Assembly (NCBI GenBank): GCA_025786725.1
Contig: JAHLTZ010000047.1
Coordinates: forward strand, 80,260-144,259
Reading direction: 5' to 3'
Source of the DNA: Syncephalis fuscata
Taxonomy: Eukaryota > Zoopagomycota > Zoopagomycetes > Zoopagales > Piptocephalidaceae
DNA: 64,000 bases
The translations under genes were made by a program, and so were the position numbers. A model generated the notes under the pieces. The model searched no databases. It saw only the letters and a program-made list of their open reading frames with translations, and was not told the DNA's origin. Of the stretch, positions 1 through 13,491 are shown piece by piece (positions within the stretch are counted from its first letter, which is position 1; each line of letters opens with the position of its first letter).

Positions 1-438
1 GTGATTGTATTTCAGTGCGTACATTTCTATAGTATTCCTTCGCATTATTCTCAGCGTTCGTGGGCTTTGCGTCTGCTCTTAACTTATTCAGTAATTCGGC
101 TTCTCCTTTTCTAAGCCGAGTCAACCGCCGTCCCTTCCTCTATTCTTTCCTTTTCTTTCTCATTCACTTGTTCCTTCACTTGTTCATCTTTTAATTGAAC
201 AAACCTTTCTACCGACGTGCTTAGCAGCAGCACTGACGTACGATTGTTGATTTACAAAGGACGCTGCTCTTGTGTCAAGTCTATGCAGACTTCTGAATTG
301 GCTTGTCTGTTTCAGTGGTGCTAAAAACTCTTTTTTCTTTTTCCTTTAAGCGATTGCAGCACGCTTCATAGCTTTGTCTTACTATAATCCAGTGATAACA
401 TTGGTGCCACTCTCTGCTGTCGTTTGTTGCAGCCTTCA
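1..438. other. 5' flank of the cyclin gene, no gene seen
   Basis: Pyrimidine-rich, AT-rich sequence with no convincing coding potential. A TTGCAG just before the ATG at 439 could be an intron acceptor, so a 5' UTR intron is possible. It is read as promoter and 5' UTR of the downstream cyclin. Confidence 0.4.
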
Positions 439-1605
439 ATGCTAGCCTGGTTTCTCGGCCAAGTCTCTCCTGTGTTCGGCGCAGCCGTCACAGATAATAA
501 TAATATTAATAATAGCAACAACAACAACAATAACAACAGTATTCCAGAGTTGACTGACGAAAGTCAAGTACAACTACCGGCACAGCATTCCTATTCCTTG
601 TCTCAATCACTTGCGTCAATACACGCTATATTAGGGACTCGGACTCAAATACAAAACAACACGCACGTTAACGAGATGTCGACCGAAACTGTTGCAACTA
701 ACATCGACACTAAACTATCCATGCCATCATTGAAGGAGATGGACGCGGTGGAGCATCAGCCTATAATTGAATTGCCAGCTGATTTTGGTGAAGCTAATCC
801 AAGTGATGTGGCACGCATCATTGGTAAGTAGCGTGTGTAGGACAAATGGCTATAATAGTAAATAGCGAGTACGGTAGACAGTTAAAATGGTTATATGCTA
901 TCTAAAGAGTATAATGCATTATACTAATGCTTTTTATGTTTATTTACAATCTATAGCCCATGTTATCGACCAACTAATGGTATATAACGACCGAATTCCA
1001 CTGGACCCTCAGCATCTTACTCGTTTCCACTCACGTGCAACGCCGGCATTAGCATTACCGACTATTTGGCTCGTATTGTTCGCTATACCTCGTTGGAGAC
1101 CGCATGTCTGCTCTGCATCCTTGTTTATATTGACCGTGTTTGTGCATCTCATCCAACATTTACTTTGGCGTCATTGACCGCCCATCGATTTATTAGTGCG
1201 GCAGTGACCGTTTCAGCCAAAGCCTTATGTGATATCTATTGCACCAATGCCCATTATGCCAAAGTGGGCGGTGTAAGCTGTGCTGAGTTAAACGCACTTG
1301 AATTGGCACTTTTACGTATGATTGACTGGCGACTCTACTGTCGACGAGAGGAACTTCAACGCTATTATGAAAATCTCGTACGTCAACATCCAGGCTACCG
1401 ATTGGCTGAGAAAACAACGCCACTAATACCCCTAACGAACTTTTCCAATTACAATCCAGCCATTGGCGAATTAGGAGTCAATATAGCTATGAAAACAGAA
1501 AATGTAATCGATGTTGAACACTCCCCAGCCACTGCTGCTACCGATACAGACACCGATACGACAGTGTCGTCTGTATCAAGTCCTGCGACCGATGTTGTTA
1601 ACTAG
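439..1605 (+). CDS. Pho80-type (PCL-like) cyclin
   Basis: Predicted cyclin partner of a Pho85/CDK5-type kinase. Exon 1 is 439-823, the intron 824-956 starts GTAAGT and holds a TACTAAT branch point, and exon 2 is 957-1605. The N-terminal half is low complexity with an Asn run. The cyclin box is in exon 2: the Pho80-family segments RFHSRATP, ISITDYLARIVRYTSLE and LLCILVYIDRV are visible, followed by the SAKALCD and LNALELALLRMIDWRL helices. The reading frame changes between RFHSRATP and ISITDYL near 1043-1047; one missing base would restore the family pattern. This is more likely a sequence error than a pseudogene, because the flanking sequence is well conserved. The ATG at 439 was chosen because only a TTG lies upstream in frame. 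Confidence 0.82.
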
Positions 1606-2025
1606 CAACTAATTAATTAGCTAACAAACAAACAAATTAATGAACGACAAAACACACCACATTGATATACATACATACATACATATATACATACATACCT
1701 ATCTAACTACCCACTCACCTAAATATATAGCTACCCACCTAACTAACTAACTTACTATCTACGGACAACCTACACGACAACCGTTCGTTGCTACCATTGA
1801 CAACACTCGGGATTTACGATTATTTTTAACGGTTCAAGATTGCGACTATGATAGCCATGCTGCATTTATAGCTATCCACGCTGCTCGCTGTACTAATTTA
1901 CGAAGATTCATTTTTGGTTTTATAATAACGATCGTTTATATTGGCATATTTTAACATAGCATTAAATACTTTTGTTTATTCTGTAAATTGATACTATCAT
2001 TTTATTCATTATTCATTATGTCTAA
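1606..2025. other. Convergent 3' regions with a short ATAC tandem
   Basis: AT-rich spacer between two convergent genes. It holds a CATA/CATAC tandem around 1663-1700 and several AATAAA-like elements. No gene is seen. Confidence 0.5.
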
Positions 2026-5000
2026 TTATACTAATTTAAGGAGATGCGGTGTAATAGTCTCACCGACTGCACAACTGGATGCCAATGTGGCAATGGCAGC
2101 ATGTTGAGCAATATTAACAAGTCGATCCATGTTATCGGAAGAGCCGTGAACGGTCAATCCAGCCACAAGTGCACCACAAAACTATCACCGGCACCTGTAA
2201 CATTAACAATACTGTCGGGCTTAAGAGCCGGATAATATTTAAGTGTTGGAGCAGATTCATGAGAAGACAACGTGTTGCTGGCACATAGTACACCATGATT
2301 GCCTAACTTGACCATTACCGTGGGTATTCTCCTACTTAGTCTTAATGCGTTAAGAGCGGTGGTATGCCATAGTTCCGGAATGGATTCAAGTACTAAAAAC
2401 GAAATAGTATCAAATAATAGTAAATAAACTGATGATGATTACTTACATAAAGTATGATATTTATCAATACTAATTGGTTTTGTAAACCAGTCTTTATTGT
2501 TAAGCACCTGTGTCAATGCGTCTAATTCATAGTGATTGGGTGTTATGTAATGAATACCGCCTGACTCGAGAATAGCGGGATCTTGTAAGATGCGAAGTGA
2601 TTTTGGAATCGATGTCGGTTCAAACAAAGCTATATTATTGTATTAGTATATGGATAGATGGTAAAGCCTATTATATCTTATACTTACTAGGTATACCGGT
2701 AAGCGCACATATATCGGAAATTGCCCGTATACAGGAAACAGGTAAATTGCCGTCAAAACATATAAATGCCGGCTTCACTTCCTGTATCGCTCGGACAATA
2801 TGGCTTGGTTGTAATTGGTTGAAAATATCCATATTGGCCACTGCAACATATAACTGTCCATCAGCCTCGTGAATAGCATTGTAAACAGCCGTGTGGGTTG
2901 TTGGATCATCGCTAGAAAGTCTTTGTATTTGGCTACAGGACTATATTAAATAGAGTAATCAATGACGGCCATTATTATTACTATTATTATTACTATTACT
3001 ATATGGCTGCTATTTCATTTACCAAATTAATACGTGTTAGTTCTTCGTTAATCCATTCACCGTCTGCATCATTACTTGTAATAGATACTAATACAGTATC
3101 GATACCGCATTTGTGAGCAACTCGAGCTATATTACATCCCACACCGCCTAATGTACGCTGTAATTGGCCCGGATACGAGGATCTATTTAATGGATGATGG
3201 CCTACATCTGATGCTACCGTACACGTAATATCAACGGCACAACCGCCCACCACCATCTAAATAGATAGATAGATAGATAGATAGTGGTCAATGAATAGTA
3301 ACTGACTCCAATAGTTATATAACCAACCAGTCTTTTAGCACTATGATTATTTATGGAACTACTGCTACCACTACTATTGTTACTACTTGAATATGATTCA
3401 GTAGGCTGATTATGGGTAACAAAAGTCTTTTGATCATTAATAAATAGAAATAACACAAAAACAATATAATATAAGTAAGTCTTCATTATCAATTGGCCAT
3501 AAGTATTAAACCTTTGGATGTGCTTGGTTCTGGCTATTTTGACGCAATAAAGCAAATTCCCGCGCTATTTGACTACCAATAACTGCATTATTTTTTATCA
3601 AAGCAATGTCTAACATTACAAATTAGTTTACATGGTTTTTATCAGCATTTCAGTGACCTACTGGCTTCCAATGATTTGCCTAAAGTCCGTTGGTTAACAC
3701 GGTCGAGTAGGAATGGTGTTATATCTTTTCCGATAATATTTTGTTCACTAAGTAGCTATTATTAATCATAGAACGGTGGTTATGTTATATTATTATAGTT
3801 ACACTGATTCGGCCAATGCTTGCTTGATAGCCTTTTGAATTTCTTGACCATCAGCGGCGTATTGCTCAGGAATTGGTACGGCAATTACTTGGCCTCCTTC
3901 TAATTGAAGTCGATGCGCCACATCTTTGATGCCATTGTTTATATTTGTAGTGCATTAAAATAAACCAAAACTTACCCAGCAATGATGCACATTCCTTGAC
4001 AGTGTCTAGCCGCATTGGTGACTAGATAGCGAGATAGTTATTATAACTAGTATATAGGATATTTGGCTCATTAATTAAATGTTACCTTAAATCCACTATG
4101 AGGTGTGAAAAATGCAGGGAATTCATCAGAACCATAGGTGGCCACCGTAACGCCTTGCGTTTCCTATTATTTGTATTATTTAGCCAATGAGTCGTTATAT
4201 GTTAGTGTTATACCAAATATTCTAATGTCTTTTCCAGGTCAAGAATCGATTTGGCTCCACCACATACGACGGCTACAGGTGTACGACCTAGTTCCGTTAA
4301 ATCCGCGCTAATATCCATTGCTGTATTTCAACATTATTAGTAGCTGTTCTATCCCGCTGACCATACTTACTTTGCTCGGCACCGTAGTGAACACCACCAA
4401 TGCCTCCCGTAACAAATACAGGAATGCCCGCTCGATGTGCAATCACCATGGTGGACGCTATAGTAGTAGCTGCAGGAACACCCTTTAATTGTATATTTAA
4501 TGCTATAGACGCTTTAATGTGTTACAATGAGTTTGTAAACTACCTTTGCTACTACGTAGGCAATATCTCGACGAGAAGTCTTAGTTGCCTTGTTACCAAT
4601 CTTGGCCAGTGTATTTAATTCATCATTGGTAAGTCCTATTAGTTATTAGTAAGTATGGTTTACACCAATTCAATAAACAGTATACGTACCAACACGTATT
4701 TTGCCATCAAGGATAGCAATGGTAGCTGGTACACAGCCATGTTCACGCACAATTGACTCGACAGCTTGGGCAGTGGTTAAATTTTGTGGATAAGGCATGC
4801 CTGTGGACAGCTATAGAGTAGATTATCATGAATGGATGTGGTACACGTACCATGACTTATAATTGTCGATTCAAGAGCCACGACCGGCTTTCCTGCCTTC
4901 AATGCAGCAGTTACTTCGGCTGACGGCTGCAAAATTGTTTGCATTGCGTCACGCGCTAATAACCGTCGCTGCGCTATGTGAGAAGAACACAGCAGTGCGC

Positions 5001-5064
5001 GAGGTGCCAGAGAAGTTCGGGCGACGCCATAAGCCATTGACGAAAATACGCGTTGGTAATTCAT
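2026..5064 (-). CDS. Pseudouridine-5'-phosphate glycosidase / PfkB-family kinase fusion
   Basis: Bifunctional pseudouridine catabolism enzyme. A PsuG (indigoidine-synthase-A-like) domain cleaves pseudouridine 5'-phosphate to uracil and ribose 5-phosphate, and a PfkB-family domain is expected to phosphorylate pseudouridine. The first exon (5064 to about 4851) begins with an Arg/Ala-rich, presequence-like N-terminus (Arg at 5, 16, 22 and 33), so a mitochondrial location is plausible, and then reads [12 protein letters not shown], typical of PsuG. Small exons down to about 3830 continue PsuG (AIVREHG-like and [12 protein letters not shown] segments). A Ser/Asn-rich linker lies around 3320-3420. 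The PfkB part runs from about 3256 with [31 protein letters not shown] and the ATP-site GAGD motif in [14 protein letters not shown]. It stops at TAA 2026-2028. At least eight introns of about 50-90 nt interrupt it. Confidence 0.85.
3261..3288. repeat. ATAG microsatellite in an intron
   Basis: Perfect ATAG tandem inside the intron just before the PfkB domain exon of the fusion gene. Confidence 0.8.
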
Positions 5065-6039
5065 TGTGGGAAATTGCTGGCGTATGTAAATTATGTATAA
5101 CGCTTAAAGAAAAAGAACACTACGCCCTTATTTTTATTTTTACCACTCAGTGTAACAAGCATGTTGGTTAAAACCTGAATGGATTGGATAGGCTAAATAT
5201 AACTTTATGTACTACGTAAAAACACCATTAATTGTGGCGTGTTAAGCGTGTTAAAGAAATGAATTACGTATTAAAAGCTACTGTACTTTGACTCCCACAT
5301 CTGTCCCAAAGCACAATTTGTTCCAATCAGAGTTATGCCATTATTATACGCAACATAGTTATATTACTTTCTATTAAAATATTATTAATAGACTGATTTA
5401 AATAAACAATGTAGCATACTATTTGATTACTTTGAAACATTTGAGGTTGATTATTATTGTTATTGGCTATGTGTAGAAAGATTGATTGAATATTAATAAA
5501 AGCCATTGATCGCGATTCCATATCGTTCCTCATTACTTCTGTTGCCTGTTTGTCATACTGCACATCAAATTGTTATGTATCTATTTCTTTTCTATCTTGT
5601 TTCTGTTTACTTGAACCACATTGTATATTATAATAATTATATTTAATAATCGCAATTATTTTATTATTTTTATACTTGTAGACCATTTCAACAAAAATAT
5701 CTAACAATTCAGTGTAATAATGACGATGTATTTTACGGAAATCAATTTAAAACAGGTATCACAATATTATTGATTGGCTTGTATGGTTTTACTTTTATTC
5801 ATAATTTAAGTTTGTACTGCTTTCATCTGAATGCTATACTATTATATCATTAGCTAATTTAATATTGAAGGAAATGATGCTATAATAATATAGATTGTCC
5901 ATAAACATTACAATGTATGGTCAAAGTAGTTCATGTTACATTAGCAAATGTACAAAGCGTATTGTAATAAAATATTTGATTATTATTATTATTTATGATA
6001 TGCACGAAATAAATGCTATAAGTATTGTTAGTCTAATTT
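5065..6039. other. AT-rich intergenic stretch, nothing recognised
   Basis: About 1 kb of AT-rich sequence upstream of the fusion gene and downstream of the kinase-like gene. Only short random open frames occur. No RNA gene or repeat was recognised. Confidence 0.5.
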
Positions 6040-7399
6040 TTATTGAATATTGGCTGCAAGCCGTTTAAATGTGCTCCATGGTCGTTTTACTATTTTCTTT
6101 ATCTTTTCAGCTGTAGAAGACGTTAACATTTGAATTGGAATTAAGCAGCCGGAGCTATTACTGCTATTTAACGCCACCATAAACTTGAGAAGTTTAAGTA
6201 GTTTTTTTGCTGCAACTGTATCAGATTGCGTTGGAAGTATTGGTAATTTAAATTGATACTGTTGATAATTGTTGATAAACCTTGCTTTCAATTGCTCTAG
6301 CCTTTCCAGTTCATTTGGGGTTATTTGCGGTGATATGTTTGCTGTTATTTGGAATATCTCCAATAAAGTTTTAAATTGATTTATATTACTGCCATGAAAA
6401 TAACGCGGAAAGACTCCAGTAATAGATCTAAATATCTTTTTTGACAGACTTGTATTATCATCATTGCATAGATTATAAGCTGGTGTTTTATCCAAATTTT
6501 GTGGTGGCACCAATTTTTTAGTGACTAAAACATTATTTTGGACCAATTGTCCAGAAACATCATAGTCGATGATTGTCACTTTTACGTCTTTTGAATTCGG
6601 TATTTGCCAAACCATGATGTCTACTCAAAATAGTTAGATAACCATACAAACACACGTATCAACGTACTTTTCCCCTCCAAGTCGTTATGAATTAAGTTGG
6701 CATAGCGTAAATACATAGTACCTAGTTATTGTTAGTAAATATATAAAATTTATAACATTACTACATACCTTGAGCCACTTGATAAAACACTTGTGGAAGA
6801 AATGTAGCCTTTTCTGCCCATGATTTTGCATCGATGAAGTTATCCAACTCAATACCATAAGCAAACGAGTATATATAACAAACATCATTCTTAGAACTAC
6901 CAGATGGTTCTGGTATTTTAAAGCTATGCAATGGTTGTTGGATATAATCCTTGCCTTTTGCTATACTGTTTTTGATTAGATCTTTTACTGCTTTTAAAAT
7001 CTATTTTCTGTGTCAGTCAATTTTTAATAACAAGCCAAATTCTTACATTAAATGCTACATCCTCTTCGTACGCTATGTCATTCCTTATACATTTTAGAAA
7101 TCTACGCTGATTATTCCATACGACATCGCCAACGCTTACTTCATGTGATCCACCAATCCATTTGATTGAGGCAAATCCATGACCTTTAAGTGTATCGTCA
7201 TTTTTAAAATAAATATACCCAGGACTTTCAAAACCAAGCTTAGCTATTATGGATATTAATTTTACTAAAAACCACAGATTTAACACAAATATGCACACTT
7301 ACCACCAATCCTTGCACCAATAGCATTTGCCAGTGATACACTGCAAAGCGCTATTAAAGCACAAGTTGATATAACGTTGCACAAAGTAAAACTAGTCAT
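6040..7399 (-). CDS. Predicted secreted divergent protein-kinase-like protein, copy A
   Basis: Five exons encode about 380 residues. Exon 1 (7399-7303) encodes a signal peptide with a hydrophobic core and a SLANA end (about residue 26). The rest looks like a diverged eukaryotic protein kinase fold. A candidate beta-3 lysine lies in GFASIKW (K60). A catalytic-loop signature, LIHNDLEGKNIMVW, sits at about 185-200, with H-N-D in place of H-R-D and the Asn in place. IIDYDVSG takes the place of the metal-binding DFG. No APE motif or ordinary activation segment is recognised. The last exon (about 6620-6040) is mostly helical and Lys-rich. With an N-terminal secretion signal it could act outside the cell or in the secretory pathway, but substrate and activity are unknown. 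An inverted paralogue lies at 16969-18245, and upstream homology (7400 to about 7655) shows that the promoter was duplicated too. Confidence 0.7.
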
Positions 7400-8029
7400 G
7401 TCAAAACAGCTATTCTATAAGGTAAAGATTAAAAAAATTGTGATTGTGCGTTTGCGGAAAATAGGGAATAACTATTATATGAGAAACGCCATAATACGAT
7501 GCTTATTTATATATATATGTGTAACTGAGATTTAAAACAATTGAAAATTTTACAAGTATTGCTAAAAATAAATATTGAACTATAGAAATGGAATTCTTTT
7601 GCTGTCTTTGAGTATGTTAATACCATTTACAAAAATTGTAAAACGTGGGCTGATCAAAAGAGATGAAACGTCAATACTTATTATAGCATACTACTTGGAT
7701 GATCTATACCATATAGAATTGGCGTATTTTTACAAAACAACTTAACATCTACTATCAAATGAACACATAGAGACACTTTACTAAACAGTACAAGCTATTG
7801 AACCAATTAAACAAACAATGACATCCTGCGTTAATGATTGGTGCTCAACCATCCCCAAAAAAGATTTACAACTTTACCATGAGAGCTTATCATACTTGAA
7901 TCACATCATCGCTATCCGATAAACACGCCTTTTCTCGCTCTTATCGTGTCATATAGGTTAACGGGCCGTAGATATATCGCTACTAAAGTTTTCTTTTGTA
8001 TTTATTCATTATAACAATTAGTTGCCACG
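7400..8029. promoter_or_regulatory. Divergent intergenic region between kinase-like copy A and the phosphorylase kinase subunit
   Basis: The part next to copy A (7400 to about 7655) is homologous to 16713-16968 upstream of copy B, including the shared tract around 7626-7655. It is therefore likely the duplicated promoter. The remainder would hold the promoter of the gene starting at 8030. No defined site was recognised. Confidence 0.45.
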
Positions 8030-11000
8030 ATGCAAGCGAGTTTCTTCTCGTCGACGTTTAGCGACAATCTAAGCGGCTCGTCGTCCACACGCAGTCCCGA
8101 CTTTGTTAAACGTCGGCTTGACCATTACTATCGCGCCATCAATGCGATTGTTCTTTCACGCCAGAATGCCTGCAGCGGCTTGTTACCGGCCTCGGTAGCT
8201 GTTACAACGCACGGCGATTATCGCGATGCCTGGGTACGTGACAATGTCTACTCGATCCTTTGTGTATTCGGTCTGGCTCTGGCCTATCGTCGATTGGACG
8301 ACGATGACGGACGTGCCTACGAGCTCGAGCATTCGTGCGTTAAACTAATGCGCGGTCTACTTACAAGTATGATGCGACAAGCAAGCAAAGTGGAGCAATT
8401 TAAGCAAACACAAGCACTGGAACACTCGCTCCACGCCAAATACAGTACGACAACGGGCGAGCCAGTTGTAGGCGACTTTGAATGGGGTCATCTTCAGTTG
8501 GATGCGACTAGTATATTTTTATTAATGCTTGCGCAAATGACGGCAGCTGGCATGCAAATCATCTATACGAGTGATGAAGTTGACTTTGTTCAAAATCTTG
8601 TGTTCTATATTGAACGTGCTTATCGGTAAGTAAATGGACAAATATTATTTATTTTGTATCTGTAAGTGATGTTAATTATTGTATCTAGCACGCCAGATTA
8701 CGGTATTTGGGAACGTGGTAATAAAATCAATCATGGACAGCCTGAATTAAATTCGTCATCCATTGGCATGGTTGTGGCGGCTTTACAAGCAATTAATGGT
8801 ATTAATCTTTTTGGTCCTCGAGGTGGTCCATCAACGGTGAGGTATTAATATAAACTAAATGTTTATTTTACTTATTAAATGAATAGGTCATTTACGCACT
8901 ACCCGATGAAATTACCCGCAACACCACCGTATTGCACTCTGCACTTCCACGCGAATCAAACTCCAAAGAAATTGACGCTGCTCTTCTTTCGATTATCAGC
9001 TATCCTGCTTTTGCCGTCTCTGATAAAGCATTGGTGGAGCGCACACGAAATGATATTATTAAAAAATTGGGCGGTAAATATGGCTGTAAACGCTTTTTAC
9101 GCGATGGCCATCAAACGACCGTTGAAGGTAAATAGAGGGTATATTGGTTTATAGTACTGTGCAGTTAACCATTTATTGCCACCTTAATAGACACTTCCCG
9201 TCTGCATTATGAACCACACGAGCTTGAAGTGTTTAAAGACATTGAATCAGAATGGCCTTTGTTTTTTACTTATCTTATATTGGATGGTATATTTACAGGA
9301 AATGATGTTCAAGCAGAAGAGTTTGCAGAGGCGCTAGAGCCGCTAATCATTTCATCAGGCCAATTAAACCAGTTGGGATTGAAGCTGGAAGGTATTAACG
9401 TTGATACACAGCGTGTTCCTAGCGATGCCACCGGTTCTACGCCGCCTATTACACCACGAGCACCGCGTGATGATATTCCATTGATTCCTGAACTGTATTT
9501 TGTGGCTAGAGATCGGGTTGATGCCGAAAAGGCCAATCCTCATTCACAGCCACGTATGCCAAATGATAACGTGCCATTGGTATGGGCCAATTCCTTATAT
9601 TTCCTTAGCCAATTGCTACGTGAAAATCTACTATCGCCAGCGGAGGTTGATCCATTGGGACGTCGTTTACTTCCCAAGTTCAATAAAGCATCAAATACAG
9701 TGGTGCAAATTGTGCTATTGTCGGAGGATGTGCAGCTACAGTCGAAGCTAGCTGTCTATGGCCTCGAGACGCAGACCGTTGATGAAGTACAGCCAGTTAC
9801 TATTGGATCACACAAGGCACTGCTTGAAGTCTATAGCACCTTGGGCATGAATCGTAAGCTAGGCTTATCTGGTCGACCTCGACGGTACGTGCAATAATTG
9901 CCTTTACGGCTAAATATTAATATAAAACATATATACTAATTATAATGGGTAATCACATTTGTAAATAGACCGGTTGGTTGTCTAAGTACATCTAGACTTT
10001 ATCGCGTACAAGGCCAATTATACGCATTTACACCGCATTTCCTTGATCGAGAAACCTTCTATATGACAAGCGACAACGAGTACTTAATGGCACTATTTGA
10101 ACAAGAACTAGCGTTTATCCGCGACAATTGGACTTGTTCTGGCCGTCCAACACTAGTTGTTATGTTAACACATGCCATGATGGACAGTATTACAGGTGGC
10201 CGGCCGTCGACTCATTCGGCAAATTCAAACCAGACCGCCATGAATCTATCACGTCCATCTATTAGGTATCGTGGCCGCAATATACTTAACTTTATGATGA
10301 ATCTACGAGCCGGGCAATGTAATGGTGTTCGAGTCCGTTTGGGTCGACTATCGGAAATGGTCCGTACCAGCTATATTGAAAGCCTCGACTTTCTAGTCAA
10401 CAAGAATGATGTTGATTGGTATGGTATTCTACGAGGCAGTGGCCGATTTGGACACTCTCCACGAGATATTCTATCAGCATCGGCTCGTAAATCTCGACAA
10501 CATCGCCGTTCATCAACACGTAGCCGATCTCGATCTCGATTGGCATCACCGGTACTGAAACCGGAAAAGTATCTTAAAGACGAAACGAAATCCATTGGCA
10601 TAGTGGGGACAATAGTGGCATCGCCACCACCATCTGCTACATTACCTTCACTCTCGCTGGATATGTCGCTTTTATCCAACCATCATACACCAATCGATAA
10701 AGAAGGAAAGGAGATAGAAAGTAAGGCGAGCATAAATACTAGTAGTAGTAACGCTGCTATACCAGAACCATTGTCATTGGAACGAACGGGTACCGATCTA
10801 TCTGAAGCATTATCTGATGATACAGTATTGGATATTGATACACTATCTCTTACCTTGGGCGACCCAAGCAGTGTACCACAAGCCATTGAATATCTAGTCA
10901 AATCAGCCAACTATACGATCAGATTGGTAAGAACTAATCGCTTAATTACTTAATATTTACAGTTATAATACCAATGCTAATTAAATATTAATTAGATTTA

Positions 11001-12983
11001 TTACACTATTTACACTCATGTGTGGGATCAGCCTATCAGATAGATGCGTTATCTTGTACAGTGGAACAATTGCTAGAGGAAGTGTATCGTAAGGCACTTG
11101 GCTTAAGAATGTGGCATGTTGTTCGTCAATCAGCTGGTTTATTACGTAAAGTTGTCAATTCACTGTCTATTAATTTGACCGATCTACTTATTCGTCAAAA
11201 GCAAGTAACATTTTCATCTGGCGATGAAGAAGTATTTATTCGGTCTCCATTACCACCAAATGCATTAACAGAATTGCTGTATAAACATTGGTAAGTCATT
11301 AATAAACCATTTATCTTAATAACTCATTACTATTACACTATTAGCCAAGATGATGCTCGTGAAGGGCCATTGGTACAGGAACTACTTACTTATATGGGCA
11401 GTTTCATTCGAGGTAGCCCACAGATGTTTGATGGTATTATGCGCTTGCGTACCCATTATATTATTGTCGCGTTACGAGAGGACATATCTCGTACTAAAGG
11501 ATGTGATGAAGAGACAGCTGTAGAATTGTTAATGCAGGTAAGTAATAGTAATATTTACAGTAATATCGATAGTAACTAATAATGTTTATCATATTTATTG
11601 CAATAATAGATGAGTCCTAATGATCTACAACGGCTATTGGCCACTGTATTGAGTGGACCTAGCTTATGTAGTCCATTCAAAGAGCCAAGCGACAGTCCAA
11701 AAATGGATGATGAAAAAGAAAGCAAAAAACAAAGCAATAGTAACCACAAGAACATTGAACATCTACAGACACAACGACTTGTACGCGATCTATCACGTAG
11801 TTCTTCAAGCGTAGTTGCAGTATCTGTTCAATCTGCCGGATTTGATGCCGGTGATTTTACTCATATTACCGTCAATAATGTGGAATATAGCATGAATCTA
11901 CGTGGATTGAATGTTGTTGTTATTGATCGTCTTGGTGAGGTGACCGAGGTGGCCAGCTTTGATACACATCTTTCAAGTGAAGAATCAGATGCATTCTCCA
12001 AGTTGGTCGATCAATTGGAGAATGGATCAGTTATAGTGGTGGCCATTAAGGATGAAAGCTCATGGCACTTGTCATTGTCGGCCATACAAGCTTGTCGTTC
12101 ACTTGGCAGTAAATCGATAGATCAGGTTCAGTTCCGTGACTCTTGGTGCTTCATTGGTACTAAAGGTAAGCCTGATATTGCATGTCAATTATCTAGCCAA
12201 TTAATTATACTTGTATTAGGCAATACGTCATTGGCTGTTGAGTCATATCGACCAGCCAAAGATGGCCCAACTGAACTGCTGACCAAGCGTATTGACTTTT
12301 CTCGGCCACCAGTTGATCAGTCGGCTACTAGCAGCTGCAATAGCCTCTCTTCTCTTGCACAGCTATCTCAGCACTATCCAAGCCCATCTGGCGGTAGATG
12401 GCTTCATCGACGCAAGAATGACGGTTCATTGAATCGAGTGCCTGAAGGCTTTTATCCACGCGTGTGGCGTATTCTTAGCCAGTCAGCTGGCTTGCTTATA
12501 CGTGAAGAACGTCTTCCAAGAGATCCAATTGTATCGGAAATGACGCCAGAGGAATTCAATTTTGCTATTGAAGTTGAATCGTTCCTTGACAATCTGATTG
12601 ATCCGGCCGAGCGACAAATTGCCGTCGAGTGCTTAATGGTTATATTCGACATGAGCAGTGAGACTGAAGAGACAGACATGAAAACACCATGCGATCCGGG
12701 TCATTCACCCCTATTAGACTTGTCGCGTGATATTGATTTGGTGAAGATTATTGACCATGCAGTTGCTCAGTATCGCGAACAGCATTTATCAACTCTCCCG
12801 GCAGAGACCGCCGAGACCGAACAAAAGATGGCCGAACAAAAGGAGCAGCCAAGTGAAGATAAAATAGGAGAAGAGCAGCTTCGTTTACTTTCGTATCAAT
12901 ACTTTTTCGATTTACCATTTGATCAACAAAATGGCACGGCTACTTTTCTACGTGAAAGTGCACGACAATTGCTTCTATCCTAG
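8030..12983 (+). CDS. Phosphorylase b kinase regulatory subunit (alpha/beta type)
   Basis: About 1,450-1,500 residues in eight or so exons. In animals this family forms the regulatory scaffold of phosphorylase kinase, which activates glycogen phosphorylase in response to calcium and phosphorylation. The N-terminal region is the GH15-like six-hairpin domain: [12 protein letters not shown], then [24 protein letters not shown], closely match the family (residues about 45-90), followed by [18 protein letters not shown] and YGIWERGNK. The middle exons (9190-9890 and 9968-10930) carry the family repeats and a Ser/Arg-rich insertion (about 10490-10550). The large last exon (11610-12983) holds the C-terminal calmodulin-binding-type region, including [14 protein letters not shown]. 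The ATG at 8030 follows GCCACG and gives an N-terminus matching the family. Introns are short and start GTAAGT, GTGAGG or GTACGT. No frameshift was found. Confidence 0.88.
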
Positions 12984-13491
12984 CTCATGGCTATAAAAGC
13001 CAAAGCTTTACGTTGAGCAGTTTGGTAAATAAAATAAACAATAGCAAAATGCTTTAATATTACTAATCATTAGTTGACAATCTATTCAGCTATCCATTAA
13101 ATATAACATTTAGCTTGAGTGACTTAGTAAAAGAAATGTATTTATTGACAATAAAACTGCCTAGACTAATCGATAGCATCGATAGTAATACATTTAGTAC
13201 TATGGCGATGCTATAGCCCAAAAGTATAGACTTGGTGGAATGATTATCAAAAGGCGGCTTAGTGTCAGTAAAACATAAATTGAACGCTGGATTTAATCTG
13301 TAGTTGCTAGCTTGATACTTGCGTTTATTTTCCTACTTTAAATAAATTGGATAATGCAGTCAATATTAGAAACTTATGGACGACAATTGATAAGTTATTC
13401 GAATAACAGTACTTACCTTCTGTTATAATTATTTATTAGTTCCAATATTAATAAATGAACTTTATTAACACTGCCATACTCTTACTTATTA
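12984..13491. other. 3' flank of the phosphorylase kinase gene and tail of the micro-exon locus
   Basis: Starts with the 3' end of the plus-strand gene (AATAAA elements near 13028). On the minus strand it contains a further micro-exon-like AAG (13419-13417), between a CAG acceptor and a GTAAGT donor, and a possible terminal exon starting at 13332 after TAG. These continue the regular spacing of the locus upstream and may be 3' UTR or an alternative C-terminus. Confidence 0.45.

Noticed and set aside
3214-3555. Minus-strand 113-codon frame with a hydrophobic stretch within the PsuG-PfkB gene
   Set aside because: It crosses intron sequence, including the ATAG microsatellite, and part of the Ser/Asn linker, so it is not a separate membrane protein.
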